In this document: one piece after another, positions 17,152 to 25,719 of the stretch
Position numbering within the stretch: the stretch's first letter is position 1
How the letters are laid out: the number at the start of each line of letters is the position of its first letter
Assembly (NCBI RefSeq): GCF_000263855.1
Contig: NZ_AJWX01000005.1
Coordinates: 248,001 to 312,000, forward strand
From: Pseudomonas sp. M47T1
GTDB lineage: Bacteria > Pseudomonadota > Gammaproteobacteria > Pseudomonadales > Pseudomonadaceae
Direction: 5' to 3'
DNA length: 64,000 nt
Notes under the pieces: model-generated
The model's database searches: none
What the model was told of the DNA's origin: nothing
Seen by the model: the letters and a program-made list of their open reading frames with translations, nothing else
Translations under genes and position numbers: made by a program

Positions 17152-17856
17152 GTGATCCGAACCCTGCAAAACGCCCTGCAGCGCTGGCGCCCTGCCCCCT
17201 TGCACCTCAGCCCCCGTGAATGCCTGCGCGCCGCGGCGGGTGCGCTGTTCGGTATCGGCGTGACCGCCGCCCTGTGCACCTGGGCGCTTGGCCTGAGCGC
17301 CGACCTGCCGTTGCTGATCGCGCCCATGGGGGCGTCGGCCGTGCTGCTGTTCGCCGCGCCCGCAAGCCCCTTGGCCCAGCCGTGGGCACTACTGGGCGGC
17401 AACCTGGTGGCGTCACTGGTTGGCGTCACGTGCGCGATGTGGGTGGGTAACGAGATCATCGCTGCCGCCCTGGCCGTGTCGGTGGCCATTGGCCTGATGC
17501 TGGCCCTGCGTTGCCTGCACCCTCCGTCCGGTGCCGTGGCGTTGACCGCCGTGCTGGGCGGGCCTGCCATCCATGCCGCCGGTTATGGCTTCGTGCTTGA
17601 CCCGGTGCTGCTCAATTCGGTTGTCCTGCTGGTGTGCGCTCTGGTGTTCCATGGCTTCAGCCGCCACCGCTATCCCCACGGGCCTGCACCCAGCCCGGTG
17701 GCGGCACGCGCCGTGTCGCCCGCCAGCCAGCACTTGCATGAAGCGTTACAGGCCGTGCTGGATGAGCGCGACGAGTTTATCGACGTGGAACCTGATGACC
17801 TGGAAGCCATTGTCAGCGCTACCCTGGCCCGGCTGAACAGCGAGGCTTGCCCATGA
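17152..17856 (+). CDS. HPP-family integral membrane protein
   Basis: 234 residues with about four or five hydrophobic helices (ALFGIGVTAALCTWALGL, LLIAPMGASAVLLFAAP, LLGGNLVASLVGVTCAMWVG, SVVLLVCALVFHGF) and the family signature CLHPPSGAVALTAVLGG. The C-terminal ~50 residues are hydrophilic and replace the CBS domains found in longer relatives. Some HPP proteins have been linked to nitrite transport, but the role here is unknown. It starts with GTG or ATG near 17152 (ATG/GTG choice not critical). Its stop overlaps the start of the MarR gene (ATGA), so the pair is translationally coupled. Confidence 0.88.
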   Translation: MIRTLQNALQRWRPAPLHLSPRECLRAAAGALFGIGVTAALCTWALGLSADLPLLIAPMGASAVLLFAAPASPLAQPWALLGGNLVASLVGVTCAMWVGNEIIAAALAVSVAIGLMLALRCLHPPSGAVALTAVLGGPAIHAAGYGFVLDPVLLNSVVLLVCALVFHGFSRHRYPHGPAPSPVAARAVSPASQHLHEALQAVLDERDEFIDVEPDDLEAIVSATLARLNSEACP

Positions 17857-18254
17857 CCGACGCCCTGGACAAGCGCGATTTTGAAACTCTGTCCGAGTTT
17901 CGTTACCAACTGCGACGCTTTCTGCGCTTTTCCGAGGAAGCGGCGCAGGCCCAGGGCGTGACCCCGCAGCAGTACCTGCTGATGTTGCACACCCAGGGCT
18001 TCGACGGCCGCGACTGGGCCACCGTGGGGGAACTGGCCGAGCGCCTGCAAATGGTACCCCACGGCGCCGTAGCCCTGGTCAAGCGCTGCGAGGCGCTGAC
18101 CCTGGTGCAACGCCGGCGTGGCGACCAGGACCGCCGTGAGGTGCAGGTCAGCCTCACCGCCAAGGGTTTTGAGGTGCTGGAAAAACTGGCCTTTGTTCAC
18201 CGCCAAGAACTCAAGTCCGCAGGCAGGCGCCTGCGCGTGCCCTTTCGCCCGTAG
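17853..18254 (+). CDS. MarR-family transcriptional regulator
   Basis: 133 residues. MarR-type wHTH: QGVTPQQYLLMLHTQGF, VGELAERLQMVPHGAVALVKRCEALTLVQRRRGDQDRREVQVSLTAKGFEVLEKL. The ATG at 17853 overlaps the HPP stop (ATGA), so both are made from one transcript. Its stop codon TAG is supplied by the leading TGTAGC-like end of a repeat element (18251 onward). It may control the HPP operon or the nearby OprB gene, upstream of which lies a dyad array (18341-18365). Confidence 0.88.
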   Translation: MTDALDKRDFETLSEFRYQLRRFLRFSEEAAQAQGVTPQQYLLMLHTQGFDGRDWATVGELAERLQMVPHGAVALVKRCEALTLVQRRRGDQDRREVQVSLTAKGFEVLEKLAFVHRQELKSAGRRLRVPFRP

Positions 18255-18338
18255 CGGCTGCCCAAGGCTGCGTCTTGCGATGGGGTGGGTCAGGCACAAC
18301 CCGGCGCCTGTGACGCGGCCTTCGGCCGCTTGCAACGA
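18251..18338 (+). repeat. TGTAGC-ended ~83-bp repeat, copy R1
   Basis: Begins GTAGCGGCTGCCCAAGGCTG, continues GTCTTGCGAT...GTCAGGCAC and GGCGCCTGTGACGCGGCC. Same consensus as R2 (29539) and R3 (32121). It starts at the MarR stop codon. Confidence 0.7.
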
Positions 18339-18340
18339 GA

Positions 18341-18365
18341 TGCGTATAAAACGCAATAATGCGTT
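18341..18365. promoter_or_regulatory. Triple half-site operator upstream of oprB
   Basis: Alternating half-sites TGCGT (18341-18345), ACGCA (18351-18355) and TGCGT (18360-18364), giving two overlapping dyads, one of them AACGCA-ATAA-TGCGTT (18350-18365). It lies about 107 bases before the porin start, in promoter position. The controlling protein is not identified; the upstream MarR product is one candidate. Confidence 0.5.
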
Positions 18366-18471
18366 ACAACATAACATTTATCCCGGTATAGTCCTCCCCG
18401 CTCTACCCTCCCCGAAAACCGGCGAGGCGCCAACCAGAGCGCTCGCCTTGTCGCATTTAATGGAATGACAC

Positions 18472-19806
18472 ATGCCTCGATTCAATCCCCTCGCCCGCGC
18501 CGTCGGCCTGGCACTCTCCGTTTGCGCCGCCGTCATCAGCTTCGATGCCCACGCCGACGACCCCACCCCCACGTGGATGACCGGCAACTGGGGCGGCACC
18601 CGCACGGACCTGCTGAACAAGGGGATCGACATCCAGATGGCGTACATCGGCGAAGCCGCCGCCAACCTGCGCGGTGGCTACAACAACCACCACGCCACGC
18701 GCTACGCCGACCAGTTCAGCCTGGGCGCCACGATTGACCTGCAAAAGCTGTTGGGCTGGGACGATGCCCAGTTCATGATCCAGATGAACAACACCAACGG
18801 CAGCAGCCTCAATGACGACCGCATCAGCGACCCGCGCGCGGGCAGCCTGTCAGCCACCCAGGAAATTTCCGGGAACGGCAGCGTCACCCGCCTCAGCGAA
18901 CTGTGGCTGAGCAAAGGCTTCTTCGATGACGCCCTGAACATCAAGGCAGGCCGTTTCGCCTTCGGCGATGACTTCGCCGTGGAAGACTGCCTGTTCCAGA
19001 ACCTGGCGTTCTGCAGCTCGCAGCCGGGCAACTATGTAGACAGCATCACCGTCGGCCCGGTCAGCACGTGGGCTGCACGCGTGAAGTACAGGCTCAACGA
19101 CGAGGTGTACGCGCAAGTGGGCGTGTTCGCCGTCAACGACTCCTACGGCGACAACCACAACGGCTTCAAGCTCAACGGCTCGGGCACCGCCGGCTCGATG
19201 ATTCCGGTGGAACTGGTGTGGGCTCCCACGCTCGACAAGCTGCCCGGCGAATACCGCGTCGGTTACTACTACAGCACCGCCAACGCCGACGACCTGTACA
19301 AGGACGCCAACAACCAGGCCGCCGCGCTGAGCGGTGACGACTACCGCCGCGACCATAGCCGCCACGGCTGGTGGCTGACCGGCAAGCAGCAACTGACCAC
19401 CGTGGACGGCGACGCCTCTCGCGGCCTGGTGCTGTACGGCAACATCAGCGCCTTCGACCGCAACACCACGCCGGTGGACAGCTTCCAGAAAGTGGCCCTG
19501 GTGTACAAAGGCCCCTTCGACGCCCGTCCCGCCGACACCCTGGGCCTGGGCATCGCCCGCCTGCACGCCAGTAACCAACTGCTGCGCAACGCCCGTGCCG
19601 CCAACGAAGCCAGCGGCTTGAGCTATGACGATGCCGACTTCGTGCCCGAGCAGCACACCGAATACGACATCGAGCTGAACTACGGCATCCAGGTCACCGA
19701 CTGGCTGAACGTGCGGCCGAACCTGCAGTACGTAGCACACCCTGGCGGCGTGCGTGAAGTACAGAACGCCGTGGTGGCCGGCCTGCAGGTGCAATCCACG
19801 TTCTGA
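18472..19806 (+). CDS. oprB: Carbohydrate-selective porin OprB
   Basis: 444 residues with an export signal (LARAVGLALSVCAAVISFDAHA) and an outer-membrane barrel: WMTGNWGGTRTDLLNKGID is the OprB opening motif, followed by YADQFSLGATIDLQKLLGW, GRFAFGDDFA, PVELVWAPT, LPGEYRVGYYYSTANAD and a final aromatic (QVQSTF). OprB porins admit glucose and other sugars across the outer membrane. There are no adjacent sugar ABC transporter or kinase genes, so this is an OprB paralogue outside the classical gts-oprB locus. The gene symbol marks the family, not orthology. Confidence 0.9.
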   Translation: MPRFNPLARAVGLALSVCAAVISFDAHADDPTPTWMTGNWGGTRTDLLNKGIDIQMAYIGEAAANLRGGYNNHHATRYADQFSLGATIDLQKLLGWDDAQFMIQMNNTNGSSLNDDRISDPRAGSLSATQEISGNGSVTRLSELWLSKGFFDDALNIKAGRFAFGDDFAVEDCLFQNLAFCSSQPGNYVDSITVGPVSTWAARVKYRLNDEVYAQVGVFAVNDSYGDNHNGFKLNGSGTAGSMIPVELVWAPTLDKLPGEYRVGYYYSTANADDLYKDANNQAAALSGDDYRRDHSRHGWWLTGKQQLTTVDGDASRGLVLYGNISAFDRNTTPVDSFQKVALVYKGPFDARPADTLGLGIARLHASNQLLRNARAANEASGLSYDDADFVPEQHTEYDIELNYGIQVTDWLNVRPNLQYVAHPGGVREVQNAVVAGLQVQSTF

Positions 19807-19821
19807 AGACGCCCCGCAGCC

Positions 19822-19917
19822 GCTGCCGCCAGGCCGCGAAGGCCGGCACAGCGGGCCCGCGATCCACATGACACTGGCGAAGGTCCTGCGGACCTTTTCG
19901 CAGCCTGGCGGCAGCTC
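19822..19917 (+). repeat. ~90-bp intergenic repeat, copy 2
   Basis: Near-identical core to the reverse complement of 16936-17025, including the shared GCACAGCGGGCCCGCGATC followed by ACATGACAC. It has self-complementary ends (GCTGCCGCCAGG at the left, CCTGGCGGCAGC at the right), so a single copy can fold into a long stem. Confidence 0.75.
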
Positions 19918-20000
19918 CTGCGATGAACTCTGTAGCAGCGGTCGCGGGCCGCGTCACAACACCGCCTCCCGGACACTTAACAACGGCAAAATTTCACCTC

Positions 20001-20020
20001 ATATCGGAATTTATCGATAT
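20001..20020. promoter_or_regulatory. Dyad upstream of small lipoprotein gene
   Basis: ATATCG (20001-20006) and CGATAT (20015-20020) form a perfect inverted repeat in an AT-rich stretch 70 bases before the lipoprotein start. Possible operator or promoter element. Confidence 0.35.
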
Positions 20021-20090
20021 AATTGAACGTTGCGTGGCATTCATCTCACGCCATCCCCGCGGCAGTGGCCGCGCTTCAGGATCACGTTCA

Positions 20091-20417
20091 ATGCGACTAC
20101 CTTTACTGCCCCTGCTGACCGCGCTGTGCCTGGCGGGTTGCGCTACCCCCAACGCCCCCTCCAAGACGTTTACCAGCACCAAGTCCCCTGAAGAAGTCGG
20201 TGCCTGCATCTACCCCAAATGGCAGGCGCTGCGCGTAGGTACGGATAAATCAGGCAGCCAGAAACACATGCGCCTGACCGTCAGCAGCAAGATGGCCGCC
20301 GACGAGATTCTCGACATCTACAAGACCCAGACCGGCAGCGAAGTGTCCTGGTACCAGCGCGAGCCGCTGACCTTTGGCCGTGGCGAACTGAACAGAGCCG
20401 TGCGCGAATGCCTGTAG
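20091..20417 (+). CDS. Small lipoprotein of unknown function
   Basis: 108 residues. The signal peptide MRLPLLPLLTALCLAGCA has lipobox LAGC (cleavage before Cys17), so it should be lipid-anchored. The mature part (GACIYPKWQALRVGTDKSG, VSSKMAADEILDIYKTQTGSEVSWYQRE) is hydrophilic and resembles uncharacterised Pseudomonas envelope lipoproteins; the function is not recognised. It stands alone. Position +2 after the Cys is Ala, so outer-membrane sorting is expected. Confidence 0.75.
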   Translation: MRLPLLPLLTALCLAGCATPNAPSKTFTSTKSPEEVGACIYPKWQALRVGTDKSGSQKHMRLTVSSKMAADEILDIYKTQTGSEVSWYQREPLTFGRGELNRAVRECL

Positions 20418-20747
20418 GCGACGTCGCAAACGCGCCCGCTTCTTGCAAATTGGGCAAGGGCTTGACCGCTGGTTGAGCCCTGGCCGTTGATTGCCCACTG
20501 ACTGCCCACCTGCTACCAGCGATGCACCATCGCGAACGTGGCAACGCGCCAGAATAGCGCGCCCGTCGCGCCTTCCTCGTCACGCCTGGCTGCCCTGCCC
20601 ACACTCCCCTTCGTACGCAAACCCGCAGCATTCAGGCTGCTGGCGTGCCCTTGCACAAAACGCATGGCCTGAACCAATAAACCATTCCCACTCCTGTGCC
20701 CGCTGCCCGACTCTTGGTGCTCCCCGGTATTGCCCAAGGAGCTGTCG
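20418..20747. other. Intergenic, 330 bases
   Basis: No gene is supported on either strand. The only clear signal is the AAGGAG ribosome site of the next porin gene (20736-20741). Confidence 0.5.
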
Positions 20748-21887
20748 ATGAACAAAGGTTACGTTACCGCCGCGTCCCTGGCCGTGCTGACACAAGGCCT
20801 GTCCTTGTGCTCGGCCGCCCAGGCGGATGGCTTTCCCGGTATCGCCATGATTGCTCCTGGCTTTGGCTACTACGCCATCGACACCGGCTTCGACAGCAAA
20901 CTCAAGGCCTACGGCACCGTTGACGCGTTCGCCAGCTACCACGACTCCGGCCACTCCAGCGGCACCCAACTGGGCGGCGGTGGCGCCTGGACCAACAAAC
21001 TGGGCGTGTATGCCCGCACCCCGGTGGCCAAGGACACCGTGCTGGAAATGGACGTGGAGGAAGGCTTCAACGTCAACGGCAATACCGTGGGGCAAAACTG
21101 GAGCAGCATCGGCACCCTGCGCCTGGCCGTGGCGGCGTTGCGCTCCAAGGACTACGGCAAGCTGGAAATCGGCAAGACCTACGGCATGGCCACGCCCACC
21201 TTCGCCGACCCGTTCCTGGCCAGCTACGGCTCGCCCTACACTTACCTGGCGGTGCCGGCTGCGGGCAAGGGTGCCTACTACCTGGACCTGCGCCCCAAGC
21301 ACACGGTGGCCTACACCACGCCCACCTTCCATGGCTGGAACGTTGGCACCGCCGCCAGTTTCGGCCTGGACGACCACGCCAGCGAAGGCCGCACCCTGCG
21401 CGGTGGCGGCGCCAAGGTGCAGTACACCGACAAACAATTGATTCTGCTGGCCTCCTTTAACCGCTACCTCAGCGACCCGTGGGAAGACGGCGGCCAGCTC
21501 AAGCAGACGGCCAACTATTACAAGAGCCTGTCCGCCTTCTACGACTTCGGCCCGTTCTCCAGCAGCCTGACCTGGCAACGCCAGGACGTGGACGAACCTG
21601 GCAGCCCCAGCACCACGGTGGTCACCGCAGGTTTCATCCTGCCCCTGGGCAAGCGAGACCTGACCCGCCTGGTGCTGGTCAAGCGCACGGTGGCGTTCGG
21701 CGCCAAGGACGCCTACGGTGCCATGATCGGCTACGACCACTTCTTCACCCCGCGCCTGGCCACCTACGTGCACCTGGGCATGATCAGTAACCAGCGCAAC
21801 GCCTCAGTCACCTACGAAGGCACACCCGTGGAACAGGCCGGCGATGACCCGCAGAACCTGACGGTGGGAGTCTATTACCACTTCTAA
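20748..21887 (+). CDS. Gram-negative porin (OmpC/Porin_4-like)
   Basis: 379 residues with a signal peptide (VTAASLAVLTQGLSLCSAAQA-DG) and a barrel with alternating aromatic strands: KLKAYGTVDAFASYH, WTNKLGVYARTPVAKDTVLEMDVEEGFN, SIGTLRLAVAALRSKDYGKLEIGKTYGM, ending NLTVGVYYHF with terminal Phe. RSKDYGKLEIGKTYG corresponds to the G-x-L-x-x-G-R-Q-Y segment of general porins. The start at 20748 follows AAGGAG by 6 bases. It probably mediates diffusion of aromatic or other small anions, as in the Burkholderia/Pseudomonas porin group; the substrate is unknown. Confidence 0.85.
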   Translation: MNKGYVTAASLAVLTQGLSLCSAAQADGFPGIAMIAPGFGYYAIDTGFDSKLKAYGTVDAFASYHDSGHSSGTQLGGGGAWTNKLGVYARTPVAKDTVLEMDVEEGFNVNGNTVGQNWSSIGTLRLAVAALRSKDYGKLEIGKTYGMATPTFADPFLASYGSPYTYLAVPAAGKGAYYLDLRPKHTVAYTTPTFHGWNVGTAASFGLDDHASEGRTLRGGGAKVQYTDKQLILLASFNRYLSDPWEDGGQLKQTANYYKSLSAFYDFGPFSSSLTWQRQDVDEPGSPSTTVVTAGFILPLGKRDLTRLVLVKRTVAFGAKDAYGAMIGYDHFFTPRLATYVHLGMISNQRNASVTYEGTPVEQAGDDPQNLTVGVYYHF

Positions 21888-22049
21888 CCCTGTAGGCCAC
21901 GCGGCTTGCGCCGCTGCTACGGTCAGGTCATGTTGTAGCAGCACCTGTCTCAATTGTGGGAGAGGTAGCAAGCGGCACAGGGAACCTGCACAAAACCACG
22001 CAGTCATTTATCATCCGGGAGCCATTGCCAGCGTCAGGGAGCAGTACGG

Positions 22050-23201
22050 ATGAGGATCGAGCCGTTCAACATTGCCATCAGCGACGAGGCGCTGGACGAC
22101 CTGCGTCTGCGCCTGGGCGCCACGCGCTGGGCCGCCGGCGTGGAAGGCAACGGCTGGAGCGAGGGTACCGACAGCGCCACCCTGCACCGGCTGGTGGACT
22201 ATTGGCGCGATGATTTCGATTGGCGCGCCCAGGAAGCCCGGCTTAACCGCCTGCCGCAGTTCATGGCGCACATGCCTGGCCAGCGTATCCATTTCCTCCA
22301 CCAGCGCGGTCAAGGCCCGGCGCCGCTGCCCCTGGTGCTGACCCACGGCTGGCCCGGGTCTTTCGTGGAAATGGAAGCGATTCTACCGTTGCTGGCCGAC
22401 CCCGCCAGCCATGGTGGCGACGCCGCCGATGCCTTTCACGTGGTGGTGCCCTCGCTGCCCGGTTACGGCTTCTCGCCCGCCCCCACGGCCAAGGGCACCG
22501 GCCCGTTCGAGATCGCCGGCCTGTGGGCGCAACTGATGACCGCCTTGGGCTACGACACGTTCGCCGCCCAGGGCGGCGACTGGGGGGCCAGTGTGTCCAC
22601 CTGGCTGGCGTACCGCTACCCGGTGCGGGTCAAGGGCCTGCACCTGAACTTTTTACCCGGCTCCTACCGCCCGCCCCTGGGCGCCGGGCAACCCGCGCTG
22701 GACGCCGACGAGCAGCGCTTCCTCGACCAGGCCAGCGCCTGGGCGCAAATGCACGGGGCCTATGGGCAAATCCAGGGCACCCGCCCCCAGACCCTGGCCG
22801 TGGGCCTCAACGACTCACCCGCAGGCCTTGCCGCCTGGATTCTGGAAAAGTTTCAAGCCTGGAGCGACTGCCAGGGCGATGTGGAGCGCGCGTTCGGCCT
22901 CGATGCGCTGCTGACCAATATCGCCCTGTACTGGTTTACCGGCGGCATAGGCGCCACCTTCCGGCTGTACCTGGAAAGCCGCCGTCGGCCCCTGCAATTC
23001 AGCCCCGGCCAGCGCGTGCTGCCGCCCCTGGGCGTGGCCCAGTTCCCGGCGGAACTGCCCATGCCGCCGCGCCAATGGGTAGAGCGCTGCTACAACGTGC
23101 AACGCTGGACCCACATGCCCCGCGGCGGTCACTTTGCCGCCATGGAATGCCCCTACGCCCTGGCCGAAGACATCCGCGCATTCTTCCGCCCCTTGCGCTG
23201 A
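22050..23201 (+). CDS. Epoxide hydrolase (EHN-type)
   Basis: 383 residues. The N-terminal EHN domain (MRIEPFNIAISDEALDDLRLRLGATRW, YWRDDFDWRAQEARLNRLPQF) precedes an alpha/beta hydrolase: oxyanion motif LTHGWPGSFVEM, nucleophile elbow QGGDWGASVSTW (Asp), cap-domain region, and catalytic His in HMPRGGHFAAME. This is the microsomal-epoxide-hydrolase-like group that opens epoxides to diols. It stands alone; no oxygenase is adjacent. Full length and intact. Confidence 0.92.
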   Translation: MRIEPFNIAISDEALDDLRLRLGATRWAAGVEGNGWSEGTDSATLHRLVDYWRDDFDWRAQEARLNRLPQFMAHMPGQRIHFLHQRGQGPAPLPLVLTHGWPGSFVEMEAILPLLADPASHGGDAADAFHVVVPSLPGYGFSPAPTAKGTGPFEIAGLWAQLMTALGYDTFAAQGGDWGASVSTWLAYRYPVRVKGLHLNFLPGSYRPPLGAGQPALDADEQRFLDQASAWAQMHGAYGQIQGTRPQTLAVGLNDSPAGLAAWILEKFQAWSDCQGDVERAFGLDALLTNIALYWFTGGIGATFRLYLESRRRPLQFSPGQRVLPPLGVAQFPAELPMPPRQWVERCYNVQRWTHMPRGGHFAAMECPYALAEDIRAFFRPLR

Positions 23202-23206
23202 ACCGC

Positions 23207-23225
23207 CTGGCGGCAGCGGCTACAT
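23207..23225 (+). repeat. REP-like core CCTGGCGGCAGCGGCTAC
   Basis: The motif GCCTGGCGGCAGCGGCTAC recurs, exactly or nearly, at 26709-26728 (reverse), 32667-32687 and 42301-42327, always between genes. Pseudomonas REP-type palindromic units behave this way. Confidence 0.6.
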
Positions 23226-23248
23226 CGGGTTCATTGGTTTGCTCAAGG

Positions 23249-23482
23249 TCAGGGCACCAACAGCGCTTCGTGAATCTCCACGCTCGGCACTTCGCACTGG
23301 TGCCGTTGCACCTGCAGCCAGACGCGCATCTTGTGTACATCGAAAATCTGCCCCTGCTCCATCAGGGTCAGCACCAGTTCATGGGACATGCGATAGCGCC
23401 CGCAGTCGGGGCAATGACGTTCTTCCCAAGCACCTTCGCACTGCATGTCTTCCGCGCTCCCAGCGCATATCAAGCAGCTCAT
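23249..23482 (-). CDS. Small zinc-ribbon-like protein, unknown function
   Basis: 77 residues with two cysteine pairs, CLIC (residues 3-6) and HCPDC (23-27), in an arrangement that could bind one zinc. The remainder is a mixed helical region (SHELVLTLMEQGQIFDVHKMRVWLQVQRHQ). The start at 23482 is supported by AAGGAGG seven bases upstream, an unusually strong ribosome site. No function is recognised; such small Cys-rich proteins are common in Pseudomonas. Confidence 0.75.
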   Translation of the reverse strand: MSCLICAGSAEDMQCEGAWEERHCPDCGRYRMSHELVLTLMEQGQIFDVHKMRVWLQVQRHQCEVPSVEIHEALLVP

Positions 23483-23673
23483 GGGCGGCCTCCTTATTGT
23501 TGTTTTTCTTCACTTTAGCGTTGAGCACTTGCAAATTGTGTGACAGCTGCGCAAGTAAACTCACTCCTTCGCCCCCGCAACCGTAAATCAGCCGAACAAT
23601 CTTTGTCCAGCCACGGAACTGCGGGCGCACAAACGCATCAATGTCACAATAAGTTGGCATCCTTAATGCTTGA

Positions 23674-23687
23674 GTCATTCATATGAC
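23674..23687. promoter_or_regulatory. Dyad between small Cys-rich gene and Nudix gene
   Basis: GTCAT (23674-23678) and ATGAC (23683-23687) around TCAT, 66 bases before the Nudix start, in an AT-rich patch likely to hold the promoter. Confidence 0.3.
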
Positions 23688-23752
23688 GAATTTGTGACAG
23701 CGCCAATGCCCGTTTTAGAGCATGGCGTTGCAGTACAGTGGGAACCTGCACC

Positions 23753-24112
23753 ATGAAAGAGCGCGCCACCCTCATCTGCCGCCGTGAAGACCAACTGCTC
23801 TACGTGCGCAAAGCCAACGCCCGCTGGAACCTGCCCGGCGGCAAAGTCGAAAAGAACGAAAGCCCGGCGGTGGCCGCCGCGCGCGAGTTGTTTGAGGAAA
23901 CCGGCCTGCAGACCACCGCCCTGGTATTTATTGGCGCCTACGAAAGCGACGATACCCTGCACCACCTGTTCGAAGCGCAGTTGGCGGAAAACGCCCAGCC
24001 GCATCCACAGAACGAAATTGCCGAGTGCCTGTGGCAGAATCGCCAGCAAACCCGTGAGCTGCGCCTGACACCCAACGCTCGCGCCATTGTGAAGATTCTG
24101 CGAGCGGCCTGA
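23753..24112 (+). CDS. Nudix hydrolase
   Basis: 119 residues. The Nudix box is complete from G at residue ~31 (GGKVEKNES) to REL-x-EETGL, giving the G-x5-E-x7-RE-x-x-EE-x-G pattern that binds Mg and cleaves nucleoside diphosphates linked to another group. The ATG at 23753 is preferred over an upstream GTG at 23738. The GNAT gene starts 3 bases after the stop, so the two are co-transcribed. Substrate not determinable. Confidence 0.92.
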   Translation: MKERATLICRREDQLLYVRKANARWNLPGGKVEKNESPAVAAARELFEETGLQTTALVFIGAYESDDTLHHLFEAQLAENAQPHPQNEIAECLWQNRQQTRELRLTPNARAIVKILRAA

Positions 24113-24115
24113 ACC

Positions 24116-24559
24116 ATGCCCACTGTGCTCAGCTACGACGATACCCACCACCGCGAAGCGGTCATCGCCTTGTGGCGCGACGTGTTCGACTACCCTACCG
24201 CGCACAACCAACCGTCCCTGGCCCTGGAGCGAAAACTGGCGGTGGACCAACTGCTGTTCGTGGCCATGGACGGCGACACGCTCACCGGCACCACCATGGC
24301 CGGTTACGACGGCCACCGTGGCTGGCTGTATTCGGTGGCGGTGCACCCCCACTGGCAGAAGCACGGCATCGGCGCCGCCCTGGTGCGCCATGCCGAAGCG
24401 GCGTTGACGGCGCTGGGGTGCCTGAAGATCAACCTGCAGATCACGGCGGGCAATGACGCCGTGGTGGGGTTCTACCAACGCCTGGGTTACGTGGTTGAGC
24501 CACGCATCAGCATGGGCAAGGTGATCAGCACCAACATCCCTGGCAATTATCGCCCCTGA
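24116..24559 (+). CDS. GNAT acetyltransferase (YpeA-like)
   Basis: 147 residues. The acetyl-CoA motif is AVHPHWQKHGIGAALVRHAEAAL (Q/R-x-x-G-x-G/A at the pyrophosphate loop); INLQITAGNDAVVGFYQRLGYVV is the characteristic C-terminal part. It resembles YpeA-type GNAT proteins of unknown substrate. Co-transcribed with the Nudix gene (gap of 3 bases). Confidence 0.88.
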   Translation: MPTVLSYDDTHHREAVIALWRDVFDYPTAHNQPSLALERKLAVDQLLFVAMDGDTLTGTTMAGYDGHRGWLYSVAVHPHWQKHGIGAALVRHAEAALTALGCLKINLQITAGNDAVVGFYQRLGYVVEPRISMGKVISTNIPGNYRP

Positions 24560-24738
24560 CGCAACCTCCGGACGCTGCTACCACCCCTGGGCATCGGCAC
24601 AACCCGGAACGCGCGCCGGGGATACGGGCTCACCTGTACCCCATCATTCTGAACGGATCTGTACATACCCAACCCACCTCCCCGAGGCCTAAAATCACCC
24701 CAGCAAAACATGACGCAGCATCACAAGGACATTCGTAC

Positions 24739-25644
24739 ATGCGGTTAAAAGACATCCTGCTGGCACTGAGTGTGGTAGTAGCCTGGGGCATCAATTTCGT
24801 GGTGATCAAGGTGGGCCTGCATGGCATGCCGCCCTTCCTGCTGGCGGGGCTTCGGTTTGCCCTGGTGGCCTTTCCGGCCGTGTGCTTCATCAAGCCACCC
24901 GCCATTGCGCTGAAATGGTTGGTGGCCTATGGCATGACCATCAGCTTTGGTCAGTTCGCCTTTCTGTTCCTGGCCATCAAGTTGGGCATGCCGGCCGGCA
25001 TTGCCTCCCTAGTGCTGCAAGCCCAGGCGTTCTTCACAATGATGTTCGCAGGGGTGTTCCTGGCGGAAAAACTCAAGTGGCACCACTTGGCCGGCATGCT
25101 GATCGCGTGCTTCGGCATGCTGCTGCTCGCCCGGGCTGCCAGCCCCGCCCAAGGCGGCAACGCCCTGCCCCTGGTACCGTTGTTGCTGACATTGGGTGCG
25201 GCGCTGTCGTGGGGGTTGGGCAACATCACCAACAAAGTGATCGCGCAGAAACACTCGGCGCCGATGCTGTCCCTGGTGGTGTGGAGCGCGCTGATACCGG
25301 TTGGGCCGTTTTTCTTCTGTGCGTGGCTGATTGACGGCCCAACGGTCATCCAGCAAAGCCTTGCGAACATTTCAACGCAAACGGTGTTATCGCTGATCTA
25401 TCTTTCGTTTCTCGCCAGCTTGTTTGGCTATGCCATTTGGGGCAACCTGCTCAAGCGCTATGAGACGTGGCGCATCGCTCCCTTGTCGCTGTTGGTGCCG
25501 GTGGTGGGCTTGATCAGCGCCAACCTACTGTTGGGCGAAACGCTCTCAGGGGCGCAGGTGGCCAGTGCCATGGTGATTATCGCCGGCTTGCTGGTGAACA
25601 TGTTTGGCGGGTTCATTCCCAGGTTGTTTGCCGCACGAGCCTGA
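24739..25644 (+). CDS. EamA-family metabolite exporter
   Basis: 301 residues with ten hydrophobic segments in two EamA repeats (LLALSVVVAWGINFVVIKVGL and LLLTLGAALSWGLGNITNKV begin each repeat, with the WGxN signature). It resembles E. coli EamA, an exporter of O-acetylserine and cysteine pathway metabolites, but the substrate is unproven. The gene start MRLKDILLAL fits the family. It is followed by a periplasmic binding protein on the same strand, likely separately expressed. Confidence 0.88.
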   Translation: MRLKDILLALSVVVAWGINFVVIKVGLHGMPPFLLAGLRFALVAFPAVCFIKPPAIALKWLVAYGMTISFGQFAFLFLAIKLGMPAGIASLVLQAQAFFTMMFAGVFLAEKLKWHHLAGMLIACFGMLLLARAASPAQGGNALPLVPLLLTLGAALSWGLGNITNKVIAQKHSAPMLSLVVWSALIPVGPFFFCAWLIDGPTVIQQSLANISTQTVLSLIYLSFLASLFGYAIWGNLLKRYETWRIAPLSLLVPVVGLISANLLLGETLSGAQVASAMVIIAGLLVNMFGGFIPRLFAARA

Positions 25645-25719
25645 GCCTGGTGAACGGTGAACGCAGGGCTTGGGTCTACACTGACGCTGTCTTTCAACAG
25701 AAAGGGCCAGGCAGAACGC

